A stretch of 64,000 bases of DNA, from contig NZ_JWIC01000006.1 of the NCBI RefSeq assembly GCF_000814765.1, positions 372,001-436,000 on the forward strand, written 5' to 3'. Position numbers and translations under genes: made by a program. The DNA is from Pseudoalteromonas luteoviolacea. Its GTDB lineage: Bacteria; Pseudomonadota; Gammaproteobacteria; Enterobacterales; Alteromonadaceae. Shown here in pieces: positions 17,147-28,055 of the stretch (position 1 is the stretch's first letter; each line of letters starts with the position of its first letter). Below the pieces are notes generated by a model. The model saw only the letters and a program-made list of their open reading frames with translations, was not told the DNA's origin and did not search any database.

Positions 17147-19780
17147 ATGGGCAAATCGCTAGTAATCGTAGAGTCTCCCGCAAAGGCCAAAACTATTAAT
17201 AAGTATTTGGGAAAAGACTACATTGTGAAATCCAGTGTGGGTCATGTTCGTGATCTACCCACGTCAGGTGCGGGCAAAACCAAAGGTGTTGCTACTAAGT
17301 CTCCGGCTGAAGTACGTAAAATGTCACCTGAAGAAAAGGCGGCATATCGCAAACAAAAGGACTACGCTAATTTAGTTGCAAGAATGGGTATAGACCCAGA
17401 GAAAGGCTGGGAACCGCATTATGAAGTGTTACCTGGCAAAGAAAAAGTTGTTCAAGAGCTCACTAAGCTTGCACAGGATGCTGACCATATCTATCTCGCA
17501 ACCGATTTGGATAGAGAGGGAGAAGCAATTGCATGGCACCTTGAAGAGATCATTGGTGGTGATGCATCTAAGTATAAGCGTGTGGTATTTAATGAGATAA
17601 CAAAAAATGCCATTCAGCAGGCGTTTGAAGCACCAGGACAACTCAATACGGATATGGTTTATGCACAACAGGCGCGTCGATTCCTAGACCGTGTTGTTGG
17701 CTTCATGGTTTCACCATTGCTGTGGCAAAAAGTTGCGAGAGGCTTATCTGCGGGCCGTGTACAGTCAGTTGCTGTTCGTTTGTTGGTTGAGCGTGAACGC
17801 GAAATTAAAGCTTTTATTCCTGAAGAGTTCTGGGATATCCATGCAGACACTAAGCTGGCGGCGACGGATGTAAGATTTGCTGTTACTAAATACCAAGGCC
17901 AAGCATTTAAGCCTGTAAACGAAAAAGAAGCGCTTAAAGCGGTTTCAGAAATTGAAAACGCAAGCTTGTCAGTTGTTAAAGTCGAAGAAAAGCCAAGTAA
18001 AAGTAAGCCGAGTGCGCCTTTTATTACTTCAACAATGCAGCAAGCAGCGAGTACACGTTTAGGCTATGGCGTAAAGAAAACCATGATGTTGGCTCAGCGT
18101 TTATATGAGGCTGGCTTCATTACGTATATGCGTACTGACTCGACAAACTTGTCTAATGACGCTGTAGAAATGTGTCGTGACTACATTCAAGGCAACTTTG
18201 GCGACAAGTATTTACCTAAAGCACCAATTAAATACAGTGCGAAAGGCAATGCACAAGAAGCACACGAAGCAATTCGTCCTTCTGATGTAAACGTGTTGTC
18301 GGGACATGTTGAAGGTGTTGATGCAGATGCTAAAAAGCTATATGAGCTGATCTGGCGTCAGTTCGTTGCATGTCAAATGACTCCAGCGGAATATGACCTA
18401 ACTAATATTACGCTAGGGGCCAATGATTACACGCTTAAAGCACGTGGTCGAGTACTGAGATTTGATGGTTGGACAAAGGTGCAACCCGCTGTTCGTAAGA
18501 AGAGCGAAGAAGAGCAAGCTCTGCCGGCTGTGACAGTTGGTGACAGCGTTGACCTTGTAGGTCTAGATCCTAAGCAGCACTTTACTAAGCCACCAGCAAG
18601 GTACAGTGAAGCAAGTTTAGTTAAAGAGCTTGAAAAACGTGGTATTGGTCGTCCTTCGACATACGCAGCTATTATTTCGACAATTCAAGAACGCGGTTAT
18701 GTACGTGTTGAGAATAGACGCTTCTTTGCAGAAAAGATGGGCGAAATCGTCACAGATCGTTTAGTTGAGAACTTTAATGATCTAATGAATTTTGATTTTA
18801 CCGCCAAAATGGAAGGTCGTCTTGATGACATCGCCGAGGGCGAGCGAGAGTGGACACAAGTATTAGATAAGTTTTATGCAGACTTTTCAAATCAACTTGA
18901 GTTAGCTGGCCAAGATGAAGCCGAAGGTGGCATGCGTCAAAATGTCATGGTTGAAACAGATATTGACTGCCCTACGTGTGGTAGAAAAATGGGTATTCGT
19001 ACTGCTTCAACGGGAGTATTCTTAGGGTGTACTGGTTATAACTTACCACCAAAAGAGCGTTGTACGACGACAATGAATCTGATCTCTGGCGATGAAGCAA
19101 TCGATGCGGATGTTGAAGATGCTGAAACAGAGAGCCTTAGACAAAAGAAACGCTGCCCAATCTGCGAAACAGCGATGGACTCATACTTAATTGATGAGAC
19201 TCGTAAAATTCATGTTTGTGGTAATAACCCTGCATGTGGCGGTTATGTCGTGGAGCAGGGCACATTCAAGATTAAGGGCTACGATGGTCCTGTCATTGAA
19301 TGTGACAAGTGCGGTGCAGACATGCAGCTTAAGTCAGGTCGTTTTGGTAAGTACTTTGGCTGTACTAAAGAAGAGTGTAAAAATACCCGTAAGTTATTGA
19401 AAAATGGTGAGCCTGCGCCACCAAAAGAAGATCCGGTTCCGTTACCAGAGCTAGAGTGTGAGAAGTCAGATGCACACTTTGTCCTTCGCGATGGTGCGTC
19501 AGGTATTTTCTTAGCAGCGCATACTTTCCCTAAATCAAGGGAGACACGAGCGCCAAAAGTTGCTGAACTGAAGAGATTTAGAGATCGAATTTCTCCGAAG
19601 TTTTATTATTTGGCAGATGCGCCAGAAAAAGATGGTGACGGTAATTTAGCGGTTGTGAGATATTCTCGTAAAACAAAGACACAATATGTCATGACGGAAG
19701 TTGAAGGGAAAGCCACTGGCTGGAAAGCAACGTTTGTTGAAGGCAAATGGGTCGAAGAAGAGAAAAAGCGCAAGAAGTAA
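17147..19780 (+). CDS. topA: DNA topoisomerase I
   Basis: Type IA topoisomerase of 877 residues that relaxes negative supercoils. The Toprim domain shows E9 in [10 protein letters not shown] and the DLDREGEA motif (D120, D122). The catalytic tyrosine is Y327 in [13 protein letters not shown]. The C-terminal part carries several Cys4 zinc ribbons (for example [27 protein letters not shown]), followed by a basic tail ending in KKRKK. Length and domain order match gammaproteobacterial TopA (E. coli 865). It stands alone between terminators. Confidence 0.97.
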   Translation: MGKSLVIVESPAKAKTINKYLGKDYIVKSSVGHVRDLPTSGAGKTKGVATKSPAEVRKMSPEEKAAYRKQKDYANLVARMGIDPEKGWEPHYEVLPGKEKVVQELTKLAQDADHIYLATDLDREGEAIAWHLEEIIGGDASKYKRVVFNEITKNAIQQAFEAPGQLNTDMVYAQQARRFLDRVVGFMVSPLLWQKVARGLSAGRVQSVAVRLLVEREREIKAFIPEEFWDIHADTKLAATDVRFAVTKYQGQAFKPVNEKEALKAVSEIENASLSVVKVEEKPSKSKPSAPFITSTMQQAASTRLGYGVKKTMMLAQRLYEAGFITYMRTDSTNLSNDAVEMCRDYIQGNFGDKYLPKAPIKYSAKGNAQEAHEAIRPSDVNVLSGHVEGVDADAKKLYELIWRQFVACQMTPAEYDLTNITLGANDYTLKARGRVLRFDGWTKVQPAVRKKSEEEQALPAVTVGDSVDLVGLDPKQHFTKPPARYSEASLVKELEKRGIGRPSTYAAIISTIQERGYVRVENRRFFAEKMGEIVTDRLVENFNDLMNFDFTAKMEGRLDDIAEGEREWTQVLDKFYADFSNQLELAGQDEAEGGMRQNVMVETDIDCPTCGRKMGIRTASTGVFLGCTGYNLPPKERCTTTMNLISGDEAIDADVEDAETESLRQKKRCPICETAMDSYLIDETRKIHVCGNNPACGGYVVEQGTFKIKGYDGPVIECDKCGADMQLKSGRFGKYFGCTKEECKNTRKLLKNGEPAPPKEDPVPLPELECEKSDAHFVLRDGASGIFLAAHTFPKSRETRAPKVAELKRFRDRISPKFYYLADAPEKDGDGNLAVVRYSRKTKTQYVMTEVEGKATGWKATFVEGKWVEEEKKRKK

Positions 19781-19785
19781 TGAGT

Positions 19786-19811
19786 AAAGGCCAGCAAATG
19801 CTGGCCTTTTA
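19786..19811 (+). terminator. Terminator after topA
   Basis: AAAGGCCAGC pairs with GCTGGCCTTT around a 4-base loop, followed by a T-rich run, 5 bp past the topA stop. Confidence 0.9.
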
Positions 19812-19903
19812 CTTTATACCGATTGACACAATGTCAGAACAGCCCAGCCAAAGATCACTTCTTAAGTTAGCCACAATATAGACTCTCCGTGTTGCATCTA
19901 AAT

Positions 19904-19977
19904 TGGAAACGCTTCCAGTTGACTTGCCAAAGCCTGCCCTCTATCCTAACGCCGACTGTATTAATCGGTTAATACAG
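19904..19977 (+). promoter_or_regulatory. Two palindromic operator-like sites before the hydrolase-ABC operon
   Basis: First, TGGAAACGCTTCCA (19904-19917), a near-perfect palindrome with a CG centre as in LacI/GalR-family operators. Second, a perfect 9-bp inverted repeat CTGTATTAA / TTAATACAG (19956-19977) with a 4-base centre, of the kind bound by TetR- or MarR-type repressors. Both lie between the topA terminator and the start at 20033. No regulator gene is adjacent, so the binding proteins are unknown. Confidence 0.45.
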
Positions 19978-20032
19978 GAAAATATCAGCAAAAAAATAAC
20001 AATACTTGTTGATTAGAATAAGGAAAACAGTA

Positions 20033-21529
20033 ATGAATAAGTACGGCAGTCATTTCGTTAAGTTGATTGGTCAAAGCTTAACATCCCTTGCCATTGTCTA
20101 TTCAGGGGTATCTTTCGCACAACAAAACAACACGCTTGAAGCCTGTTATGTTGAAGGCCTTGCAGATCGTTTAATGTGTGGCTCTGTGAGTCAGCCATTG
20201 TCGAAAAAGTCACCTTCTGAGAATATCGATATCCATTTTGCTGTCATCCCTGCGATAAAGCAATTACATCCCAAAGAAGCGGTACTCGCATTCGCTGGTG
20301 GGCCTGGACAGTCAGCCATCGAAGTCGCATCCATTTTTGCTCGAAATTTAAAATACGCTCGAGAGAATCGAGATATCATTCTAGTCGATCAACGCGGGAC
20401 AGGTAAGTCGAAACTATTGCAATGTGACACAGGTACAATTGAAGAGCAATTTGCGTTTAACGATCACGCTTTGTCATTCGTCACATTCACAAAAGAAGAA
20501 ACCAGCGTATGTAAAGCACAGTTAGAAGTAGATCTATCCCACTTTACTACTGTTGCTGCGGCCAGCGACTTTGAAGCCGTTAGATTGGCATTAGGCTATG
20601 AGAAATTGCATTTATACGGCGCGTCTTATGGCACTCGTATTGCGCAAGAATATCTGCGTCAGTACCCAAGTTCTGTATTAAGTGCAACTTTAGATGGTGT
20701 CGTGCCTATGCAGCAGAGCCTTGTTGCGATAGGCGATGCCATAGATAGTGCACTTAACGAAGTGTTCTTAGATTGTATGGCGGATAAAGCATGTTTAGAA
20801 CAATACCCCACTTTGGCTGATGATTATCAAGCTTTGTTGCTGCAACTAAAAAATGAGCCAATAACGGTAACAGTCAGGCACCCGAGAACACATAAAGAGA
20901 TCACTCTTGTGATCACTGAAAGCAAATTGCGTGGTGCTGTCAGAATGGCGCTATATGGTCATACATCTCGTTCTTTAATCCCACTAGTTATTGATTCTGC
21001 CAAAAAAGGAAACTATCACCCGTTAGTTGGCCTACTCGGAAATGAACAGACTGTAGGTAGTATTGCAATGGGCATGCATAGTGCGATTACTTGTGGTGAG
21101 GATTGGCCTGTTTTAACGCAGTCTGACAGACAAAAATACGGTCAATCTTATTTCGGTAAGATGATGATTGAATCACTTGATATGGTTTGTCCAATTTGGC
21201 AGGTAGAGCCTGTTGAGCACGATTTTTACAAACCAGTTAAGACCAATATTCCTATTTTGTTGTTATCCGGTGGGCTTGATCCTGCCACTCCTCCTAGCTG
21301 GGCAGATCTCGCGATGGTGAGCTTTAGTAACGCGAAACACCTAGTTTCACCTTCTGCGACACATGGGGTTGCGTCACAGACATGCGCAAATAAAGTCATT
21401 GGGCAATTCATTAATACCTTGGCGTTTTCTGAACTCACTACGGATTGTCTCGATAAAGATAACAGAAAACAATATTTTATGAATATTAATGGACCCGTAG
21501 CTAATCACAGTAATGAGCATAAAAAATGA
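20033..21529 (+). CDS. Secreted alpha/beta hydrolase, S33 peptidase-like
   Basis: A 498-residue protein starting at the ATG after AAGGA. It has a signal peptide (cleavage probably after VSFA, near residue 29), so it acts in the periplasm or outside. The fold is alpha/beta hydrolase of the proline-iminopeptidase/tripeptidyl-aminopeptidase type: the oxyanion segment FAGGPGQS (about 87-94), VDQRGTGKS, the nucleophile S198 in YGASYGT, the acid in LSGGLDPATPP and the histidine in SATHGVA. It probably removes short N-terminal peptides. Its stop overlaps the start of an ABC ATPase gene (ATGA), so hydrolase and exporter form one operon, suggesting a shared substrate such as a toxic peptide; this link is inference. 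Confidence 0.85.
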   Translation: MNKYGSHFVKLIGQSLTSLAIVYSGVSFAQQNNTLEACYVEGLADRLMCGSVSQPLSKKSPSENIDIHFAVIPAIKQLHPKEAVLAFAGGPGQSAIEVASIFARNLKYARENRDIILVDQRGTGKSKLLQCDTGTIEEQFAFNDHALSFVTFTKEETSVCKAQLEVDLSHFTTVAAASDFEAVRLALGYEKLHLYGASYGTRIAQEYLRQYPSSVLSATLDGVVPMQQSLVAIGDAIDSALNEVFLDCMADKACLEQYPTLADDYQALLLQLKNEPITVTVRHPRTHKEITLVITESKLRGAVRMALYGHTSRSLIPLVIDSAKKGNYHPLVGLLGNEQTVGSIAMGMHSAITCGEDWPVLTQSDRQKYGQSYFGKMMIESLDMVCPIWQVEPVEHDFYKPVKTNIPILLLSGGLDPATPPSWADLAMVSFSNAKHLVSPSATHGVASQTCANKVIGQFINTLAFSELTTDCLDKDNRKQYFMNINGPVANHSNEHKK

Positions 21530-22260
21530 TTGAAGTATTCGAATTAGAAAAGAAAATCGGCTCAGTACAAGCGCTGAACAAACTTAGCTTTCGTGCTGAT
21601 GATGGAAAAATTACCGGCCTACTGGGACCAAATGGGGCAGGTAAAACAACGTGTCTTAGAACGGTATTTGGACTGCTCCAAGCCGATAGTGGTTATGCAA
21701 AAATAGATAACATTGATGTGTATACAGATCCTATGGCCGCAAAACAGCAGCTTGGGTTGTTCCCTGATCCATGTGGATTATATGAGCGTCTGACGCCGAG
21801 GGAGTATGTACAGTTTTTTGCTGAGCTAAGCGGTCTTGGGAAACACGCTGCAGCAAAAGCAACTCAAAGTGTACTTGAAAAGCTACAAATGACAGATATT
21901 GCAGATCGAAAGTGTAAGGGCTTTTCACAAGGTCAGCGGATGAAGACCGCATTAGCACAAGCCATTGTGCATCAGCCTACCAATATTATTTTGGATGAAC
22001 CGACTCGTGGTCTAGATGTAATGAGTACGCGTATTTTAAGAGACTTACTTCTGATGCTCAAAGAGCAGGGGCATTGTGTATTGTTTTCCAGCCATGTTAT
22101 GCAAGAGGTCGCAGCACTGTGTGATCATGTTGTGGTCATGGCTGACGGTAAAGTAGTGGCTGAAGGCTCACCACAAGCGCTATGTGAACAGACACAAAAG
22201 GATACGCTAGAAGAAGCCTTTATCGCATTGATAGGTTCAGATGAGGGACTCGCAGCATGA
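21526..22260 (+). CDS. natA: ABC transporter ATP-binding protein, NatA-like
   Basis: A 244-residue ATPase with Walker A GPNGAGKTT (34-42), signature GFSQGQRMK (the canonical LSGGQ is FSQGQ, as in the NatA/CcmA group), Walker B IILDEPTRGLD, and the switch histidine in FSSHVMQE. It overlaps the hydrolase gene before it and the permease gene after it by 4 bp each, so the three are translated together. It energises the NatB-like permease; NatAB in Bacillus exports Na+, but related pairs export other solutes, so the symbol is by similarity only. Confidence 0.85.
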   Translation: MIEVFELEKKIGSVQALNKLSFRADDGKITGLLGPNGAGKTTCLRTVFGLLQADSGYAKIDNIDVYTDPMAAKQQLGLFPDPCGLYERLTPREYVQFFAELSGLGKHAAAKATQSVLEKLQMTDIADRKCKGFSQGQRMKTALAQAIVHQPTNIILDEPTRGLDVMSTRILRDLLLMLKEQGHCVLFSSHVMQEVAALCDHVVVMADGKVVAEGSPQALCEQTQKDTLEEAFIALIGSDEGLAA

Positions 22261-23393
22261 TGAGGCTAGTACAGGTTTTATATAAAAAAGAGATGATAGA
22301 TGCGAGTCGTGATAAACGCTCGGTGATGGCGGGTTTGTATTATGCGATTGGTGCTCCGATAGTGATGTGCTTGCTGTTTACAATTCTACTAAAACAGCTG
22401 AGCTCTCCTGAAGCACTTAAAATTAGCATTGAAAATCCAGACGCAGCGCCTAATCTCGTCGCTTATTTAGATGGATTTGATATTAGTCATAGTGATGATG
22501 ACAGTGTTAAACCGATTAAACTCGTTATTGATTTAAAATACGCAGAAGACATGTCCGAAGGGCGAAGTGCACTGGTCACCATTATTGCGGACAAGTCTGA
22601 TAATAAGCTGATTAAATCCGTGCGAAGGCTTGAGGGGGTTCTAGCAAGGTACAATTCGGAAGTGGCTGGGCTCAGGTTAATTAGTCGAGGTATTGACCCA
22701 AGTATTATGCGTGCAGTTAATGTCCAAACTCAAGATCAAGCAACCCCTGATTCAAAAGGAGGCATGTTCCTGGGCATTGCAACGCTCTCAATTATTATCG
22801 CGTTATTTTACTCCGCAATGAATTTGGCTATTGATACCAGTGCTGGGGAAAGAGAGCGAAATTCACTGGCACTGTTACTCAGTCACCCTTTGAGCAGCAC
22901 ACAGATTGTACTTGCAAAAGTCACTGCGATTGCCAGCTACTCTATGATTGGCCTTGTGTTAGTGCTTATTGTGTCAAAATTTGCTTATGGCATGGTGCCA
23001 TGGGAGCAACTAGGCTTTAGTATTAACCTAGACTTGATGTTTATTCTATTTTGCACACTCATTGGCCTGCCAATTGCCTTGATGTCAGCCAGTTTATTGG
23101 TGTTTGTATCGTTTATGGCTAAATCTTTCAAAGAGGCGCAATCTTATGTGGCGTTTGTTTTGTTCGTGCCGATTGGCTTAAGTATGATGACCACATATGA
23201 CATTGCAACCGACTATGTGCAGTGGGCACCTATTGCGGCTCAGCAATATGCAATGATTGAAGTAATTAAAGGGAATGAGTTGCCCTTGTTGCAAGTAATT
23301 TTATCATCGTTAAGTACGTTGGGGCTATTTGCGTTATTCACTATGTTAAGTAGCAAAATGCTTAAAAGTGAAAAGGTTGTTTTTGGACTTTAA
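22257..23393 (+). CDS. natB: ABC transporter permease, NatB-like
   Basis: A 378-residue membrane protein of ABC-2 type. It has one N-terminal helix (about 25-45), a large extracytoplasmic domain (about 50-165), and then five further helices, the plan of NatB permeases. The segment AGERERNSLALLLSHPLSS after the second helix is the typical ABC-2 coupling region. It starts inside the ATPase stop codon and ends the operon. With the NatA-like ATPase it forms an exporter; substrate unknown. A weak inverted repeat (about 23402-23427) may end the transcript. Confidence 0.85.
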   Translation: MMRLVQVLYKKEMIDASRDKRSVMAGLYYAIGAPIVMCLLFTILLKQLSSPEALKISIENPDAAPNLVAYLDGFDISHSDDDSVKPIKLVIDLKYAEDMSEGRSALVTIIADKSDNKLIKSVRRLEGVLARYNSEVAGLRLISRGIDPSIMRAVNVQTQDQATPDSKGGMFLGIATLSIIIALFYSAMNLAIDTSAGERERNSLALLLSHPLSSTQIVLAKVTAIASYSMIGLVLVLIVSKFAYGMVPWEQLGFSINLDLMFILFCTLIGLPIALMSASLLVFVSFMAKSFKEAQSYVAFVLFVPIGLSMMTTYDIATDYVQWAPIAAQQYAMIEVIKGNELPLLQVILSSLSTLGLFALFTMLSSKMLKSEKVVFGL

Positions 23394-23507
23394 GGCGACT
23401 TGGTTGGGCATACTTTATGCTCAACCCGCTTCTCCAATAGAGCAAAACCGAAAGCTTGTGGCTTAACTAATTATAGTCTGTATTCCTTGATACAGTTTAA
23501 ACTCATC

Positions 23508-25514
23508 TTAAACAGCGCAAACCACTCGATTTCTGCCTGACTTCTTAGCTTGATATAGAGCGACATCTAATTTGCTGTATATTTTGTCCAGGCTTTGTGG
23601 CGATGTTTTATAGTAATAAGTTGAAAAGCTCGCCGTAATATGAATTGTCTCTCCAGATTCTGCTTCAATGGGAAGTTTGCTGAGTTCCTCTCTGAATTTC
23701 TCAATGACATTTTCGTTATGAGAATGTACTAAATTGGGTAAGAATAGCATGAACTCTTCACCGCCAAAGCGAGACAAAAGGGCACTCTTGCCAAAAAAGT
23801 GTTTGGCAAGCATTGCGGTTTGTTTTAAGGCTGTATCTCCGGTTGGGTGACCGTATTCATCGTTAACTTGTTTGAAATGATCTAAGTCGAATAGCACCAA
23901 ACAATGCTGCTTGCCTATCGCTGGGACGGCAGAGCGCGACACGACATTGAGGAAAGTACTTCGAGTTAGCGCGCCAGTTAAATTGTCATGTTGTGCCCGA
24001 TATTTGTGCTTAGAGTACCCTCTTAAGCTGATGAACAGCAGTAACAATGAAAATAGAATGATGATGGCTTGAAACTGCTGGCGCTCCTCTAGCTGAGAAA
24101 TTTGGGCGAGTTGCTTGTTATTATGCTTTTCTAGCCGAATATTCTCCAGCTGCTGTGCTGTGACTTCAAGTTCAGATTCCAATGCCAACATTGCATGCAT
24201 GGTCTTATGGGTATTAAATTGCTCTTTTTGCGCGACTAATTCACTTTGTAATGTATAAGCTTGCTCATAGTTGGATTGCAGCGCGTATAGATCTGATAGT
24301 AACTCTAAGCTGTGAATTAAGTGGGTTTTGTCGCTCACATTGCTTGATAGGTTGTAGGCCAAAGTTGCTTGGCTAATCGCATCCTCATATTGGCCAATAG
24401 CTCGCATATTTTCAGCCGCTTGCAAGCGAATGTCTGTGATTAAATTAATGTTATTCGTTAAGCTAATTTTAGATAATGCGCGTTCAAGTGCAATGTTAGC
24501 AAGATCGATTTTTTGTGTATTGGTATACACCTTCGCTTTTTGTACAAGGGTATATGCTTGGCGATAAGGGTTGTCGAATTTGACGTAGTACTGATGCGCT
24601 TGATTTAGCCACTGCAATGCAGTTTCATAGTTTTGTGCCTTGTTAGCAACAATTCCCAGATTTAACATCGTCAATGCAACCTTAAACTCATTGTTTTGTA
24701 CTTTTCTTAAGGCTAGCGATTTTTCTAGGTATTTGGTTGCGTCATTGTAATTACCAATTTCTAAATAAGTCAGGGCTAAATTATTATAATAAGGTGCTTT
24801 GTTACCTTCATAATTGGCGTTTGCAATGGCTTGTTTGTAAGTTTCAATTGCCTGAGCATGATCACCTAAAAAGTTAGCATTCAGAGCTTTCGCATTGTGT
24901 AAAGAGTTCAAACCCCAAAATGGTTTATCAAGGGCATTTGCGTTGCGCTCTACTTCTTTAATATGGTGTTCGAGTTGTATGTAGTTCGCTAATGTAATCT
25001 TCGCGTTGATATAAAATAATTCAACGGTTGCTATTAGTGCGGGGTCGTCAGTTGTATAAGCACGCGTAATTGCCTGTTTAAAAGCATGCATGGTTTGCTC
25101 ATACTCATTGTCATGCGCACTGTGTAAAGCGGTAACAAGGTTTTCTAAGATCTGGTCATATACATTCTTGTCATAGTTGATGAGCATACTCAAGGTGTGC
25201 TCTTTTTTTAATGCGAGTGCAGTTCTAGCAAGTGTTGCACCAATATAGACTCGTTTTGCACTGGGGTCCGTAGACTTTATTTCCTCACTTAAGAACTCGA
25301 ATGCAGAGTGGGTATCTTGCGCGCGTAACATGTCATAGGTTTGTTGCCATGTGCTGTGTGTGCTGCTGAATACGGGGAAATTAATTACTAATGCGAGTGC
25401 AAGTACAACAAATAAGCGCAAAGATTTAGCCTTTGAAATAAAATAATTGCAAATAGTAACATAATAGCTTGGTGCTTTTACAGCCAAAACCTTGTTATCA
25501 TTTGTAACTAGCAT
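23508..25514 (-). CDS. TPR-repeat diguanylate cyclase
   Basis: A sensor-type enzyme making cyclic di-GMP. After an N-terminal hydrophobic segment (LFVVLALALVINFPVFSS) come tetratricopeptide repeats across roughly residues 40-430, a coiled coil, one membrane helix near 490, and a C-terminal GGDEF domain with intact active site (SRFGGEEFMLFLP). The TPR part is probably periplasmic. The start is uncertain: the ATG at 25514 abuts the terminator of the gene before and has no ribosome site. A TTG at 25421 is preceded by AAAGG with good spacing and would place the signal peptide at the very N terminus. Same orientation as the truncated RND gene but separated by a terminator. Confidence 0.85.
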   Translation of the reverse strand: MLVTNDNKVLAVKAPSYYVTICNYFISKAKSLRLFVVLALALVINFPVFSSTHSTWQQTYDMLRAQDTHSAFEFLSEEIKSTDPSAKRVYIGATLARTALALKKEHTLSMLINYDKNVYDQILENLVTALHSAHDNEYEQTMHAFKQAITRAYTTDDPALIATVELFYINAKITLANYIQLEHHIKEVERNANALDKPFWGLNSLHNAKALNANFLGDHAQAIETYKQAIANANYEGNKAPYYNNLALTYLEIGNYNDATKYLEKSLALRKVQNNEFKVALTMLNLGIVANKAQNYETALQWLNQAHQYYVKFDNPYRQAYTLVQKAKVYTNTQKIDLANIALERALSKISLTNNINLITDIRLQAAENMRAIGQYEDAISQATLAYNLSSNVSDKTHLIHSLELLSDLYALQSNYEQAYTLQSELVAQKEQFNTHKTMHAMLALESELEVTAQQLENIRLEKHNNKQLAQISQLEERQQFQAIIILFSLLLLFISLRGYSKHKYRAQHDNLTGALTRSTFLNVVSRSAVPAIGKQHCLVLFDLDHFKQVNDEYGHPTGDTALKQTAMLAKHFFGKSALLSRFGGEEFMLFLPNLVHSHNENVIEKFREELSKLPIEAESGETIHITASFSTYYYKTSPQSLDKIYSKLDVALYQAKKSGRNRVVCAV

Positions 25515-25522
25515 GCGGTAAA

Positions 25523-25554
25523 ACAATAAACGCCAGTATACTGGCGTTTATTGT
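25523..25554 (-). terminator. Terminator after the RND efflux gene
   Basis: A perfect palindrome with 14-bp arms (ACAATAAACGCCAG / CTGGCGTTTATTGT) lies 7 bp past the RND stop. Its distal arm reaches to within 9 bp of the first ATG of the diguanylate cyclase gene. Confidence 0.8.
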
Positions 25555-25560
25555 GAAGTG

Positions 25561-28023
25561 TTAGGCTAGGTCTTCTTGTGTGTCCGTGTGGTCGCGTTTA
25601 TGATGCGCTGCGATTTCAGTGGCCAGCTCTTGTTTCGAGCGTTTCTCGGTAAACTTTCTTGTGGTTAACCAGTAAAAAAATAGTGGTACGAAGAATACCG
25701 CTAAGAAGGTAGCAGCCATCATACCACCCATCACACCGGTGCCAACGCTGTGCCTAGCGCCAGCCCCAGCACCAGAACTGAGAACGAGCGGCACCACGCC
25801 TAATATAAACGCCAGTGATGTCATTATGATGGGGCGGAACCTTAGTCTGGCAGCCTCAAGTGCAGCAGCGCTGGCACTCCAGCCTTGTTGGTGTTTCATC
25901 AGAGCGTATTCGACAATTAAAATGGCATTTTTACTAGCAAGCCCGAGAAGGGTAACAAGACCAATTTGGAAATACACGTCATTGGTAAGACCTGCTATCC
26001 AAATTGAGACAAGTGCGCCAAAGGTGCCAAATGGCAGTGCTAATAAAACGGATATCGGTAAAGACCATCGTTCGTACAAAGCGGCAAGAATTAAAAACAC
26101 CATGACAACGGCTAGACCAAGCGCAAGCCCAGTTGTGCCAGAACTTCGTTTTTCTTGGAATGCAGACGCAGTCCACTCAAACGTCATATCTGGTGGAAGT
26201 ACCTCAGCTGCAATGCGCTCGATTTCAGCGATCGCCTGTCCTGAACTATAGCCTGGCGCCGCATTCCCCATTAACTTGACTGCTGACAGGTTGTTATATC
26301 TGTGTAAGCTTTCAGGACCGCGAGAAAACTCTATGTCAGTAAACGCAGAGATGGGAACCATATCTCCTTGATTGTTCTTTACATAAATGCGGCCAACATC
26401 TTGTGGTGACATTCTAAATTGAGCCTCTGCAGACATGATGACCTGCCATGAGCGACCAAATTTATTGAAATCATTCACATAGTAATTACCTAGGTTTGCT
26501 GCAAGCGCATTAAATGCAGCGTTAATATTCACGCCCATCGCTCTGGCTTGCTCTCTGTCCATATGCACTTGGAGTTGCGGTGCATCAGGTCGCCATAGTG
26601 TTTGTAATCCCCCCAAAATAGGGCTTTGCTGAGCTGCATTCATCATTAGCTGCATACCTTGCTTTAACTTTTCAGGGTCGGCACCTGTCTTGTTTTGTAA
26701 GTAAAACTCAAAACCACCAGTAGAGCCTAAACCAAAGATTGCAGGAGGGTTAAAAGCGAGGACTAATGCTTCTTTGATGTGAGCTGTTTTCATAAACAGC
26801 TCACCCACAAGTGCCTTTGAGTCAACTTCACGTTCATCCCAATGCTTTTGTGTAATGAATAAGGTCGCAGCATTATTTTTATAGCCACCCCCTAAAAAGT
26901 CAAAACCGGTGAATGCAACAACATTCTCGTTTGCAGGGTTTGACTGCGCAGCTTCAATAACTTGTTTTGTCACCTCTGTCGTGCGCTCAAGAGACGTTCC
27001 ATCAGGTAAGAAAACAGCGCTGATGTAAAACCCTTGATCTTCATCTGGTACGAGTGAGCCTGGCGTTTTTTGCCACATAAAGATGGTTGTACCAACCATC
27101 GCTGACATGAGTACAAAACCCAGTGCGCCGCGACGGATCATAAAGCTCACTGAACCGACATACTTACCTGTAATGCGGGTAAACCAATCATTAAACCATA
27201 AGAAGAATCGTGCGGTTTGTTTATCTTCATGTTTTAAAATCAAAACACATAGGGCAGGCGTCATTGTCAATGCAACTACACCTGATAAACTGACAGAGAT
27301 TGAGATGGTAATGGCAAACTGTCGGAATAGTTCACCGGTTAACCCGCCTAAAAAGGCGATAGGAATAAACACCGAGCATAATACGAGTACAATTGCGACC
27401 ACAGGACCACTGACTTCTTCCATCGCTTTGTAAGCGGCTTCTCGGGCGCTGACATGTTGCTCATGCATGATACGCTCGACGTTTTCCAATACAACGATGG
27501 CATCGTCAACGACAATACCAATTGAAAGTACCATACCGAATAGGGTCAAAGTATTGATTGAATAACCCAGCATGTACAGACCTGCAAAAGTCCCAATTAA
27601 AGATACAGGTACGGCGAGCGTTGGAATTAAAGTCGCACGCCAGTTTTGTAAAAACAGGTATACTACTAAGAAAACCAGCACCATGGCTTCACCAAGTGTG
27701 ATTAAGACTTCGCGAATAGATACTTCTACAAAGCGTGTTGTATCGTAAGAATTGATGTGAGCAAGGCCTTGTGGAAATTGTGCTTTTAGCTTTTCAATTT
27801 CAGCTTCAACTTCATTGGCTACATCTAACGCATTGGCGCCAGGTTGTAAGAAGATACCCAGTAATACAGCATCTTTGCCATTGATAGTCCCGTTGAAGTT
27901 ATAATCTTTTGAACCGAGTTCAACACGTGCAATGTCTTTGAGTCTTAAAGTTGAGCCATCTGCATTCGTGTAACGCGCGCTTTGAAATTGGAAAAAAGTA
28001 CGTTTGAATTTAGACATACTCAT
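25561..28023 (-). pseudogene. AcrB-type RND efflux permease, 5'-truncated at the prophage end
   Basis: The 820-residue frame matches AcrB-type pumps from about AcrB residue 255 to the end: NADGSTLRLKD, YDTTRFVEVSIREV, the TM4 proton-relay aspartates in VVDDAIVVLENVE, the central loop, and the C-terminal half through GVMGGMMAATFLAVF. Family members are about 1030-1050 residues, so TM1 and most of the first porter domain are missing. The present start (ATG with AAAGGTGGG before it) supplies only about a dozen unrelated residues. The prophage tail-fibre gene ends 33 bp upstream, and no periplasmic adaptor (AcrA-type) gene is next to it, as would be normal. Almost certainly non-functional as a pump. 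The remaining frame is clean, suggesting a recent event. Confidence 0.8.
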
Positions 28024-28055
28024 TCCCACCTTTAATTATGTTAAATAAAAACTGT

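Noticed and set aside
27983-28012. Candidate Mu-type phage end starting TGAAATTGG
   Set aside because: Not reported as an attachment site: the opposite end is outside the window, so neither the terminal dinucleotide nor a target duplication can be matched, and no repeated transposase-binding motif was evident.
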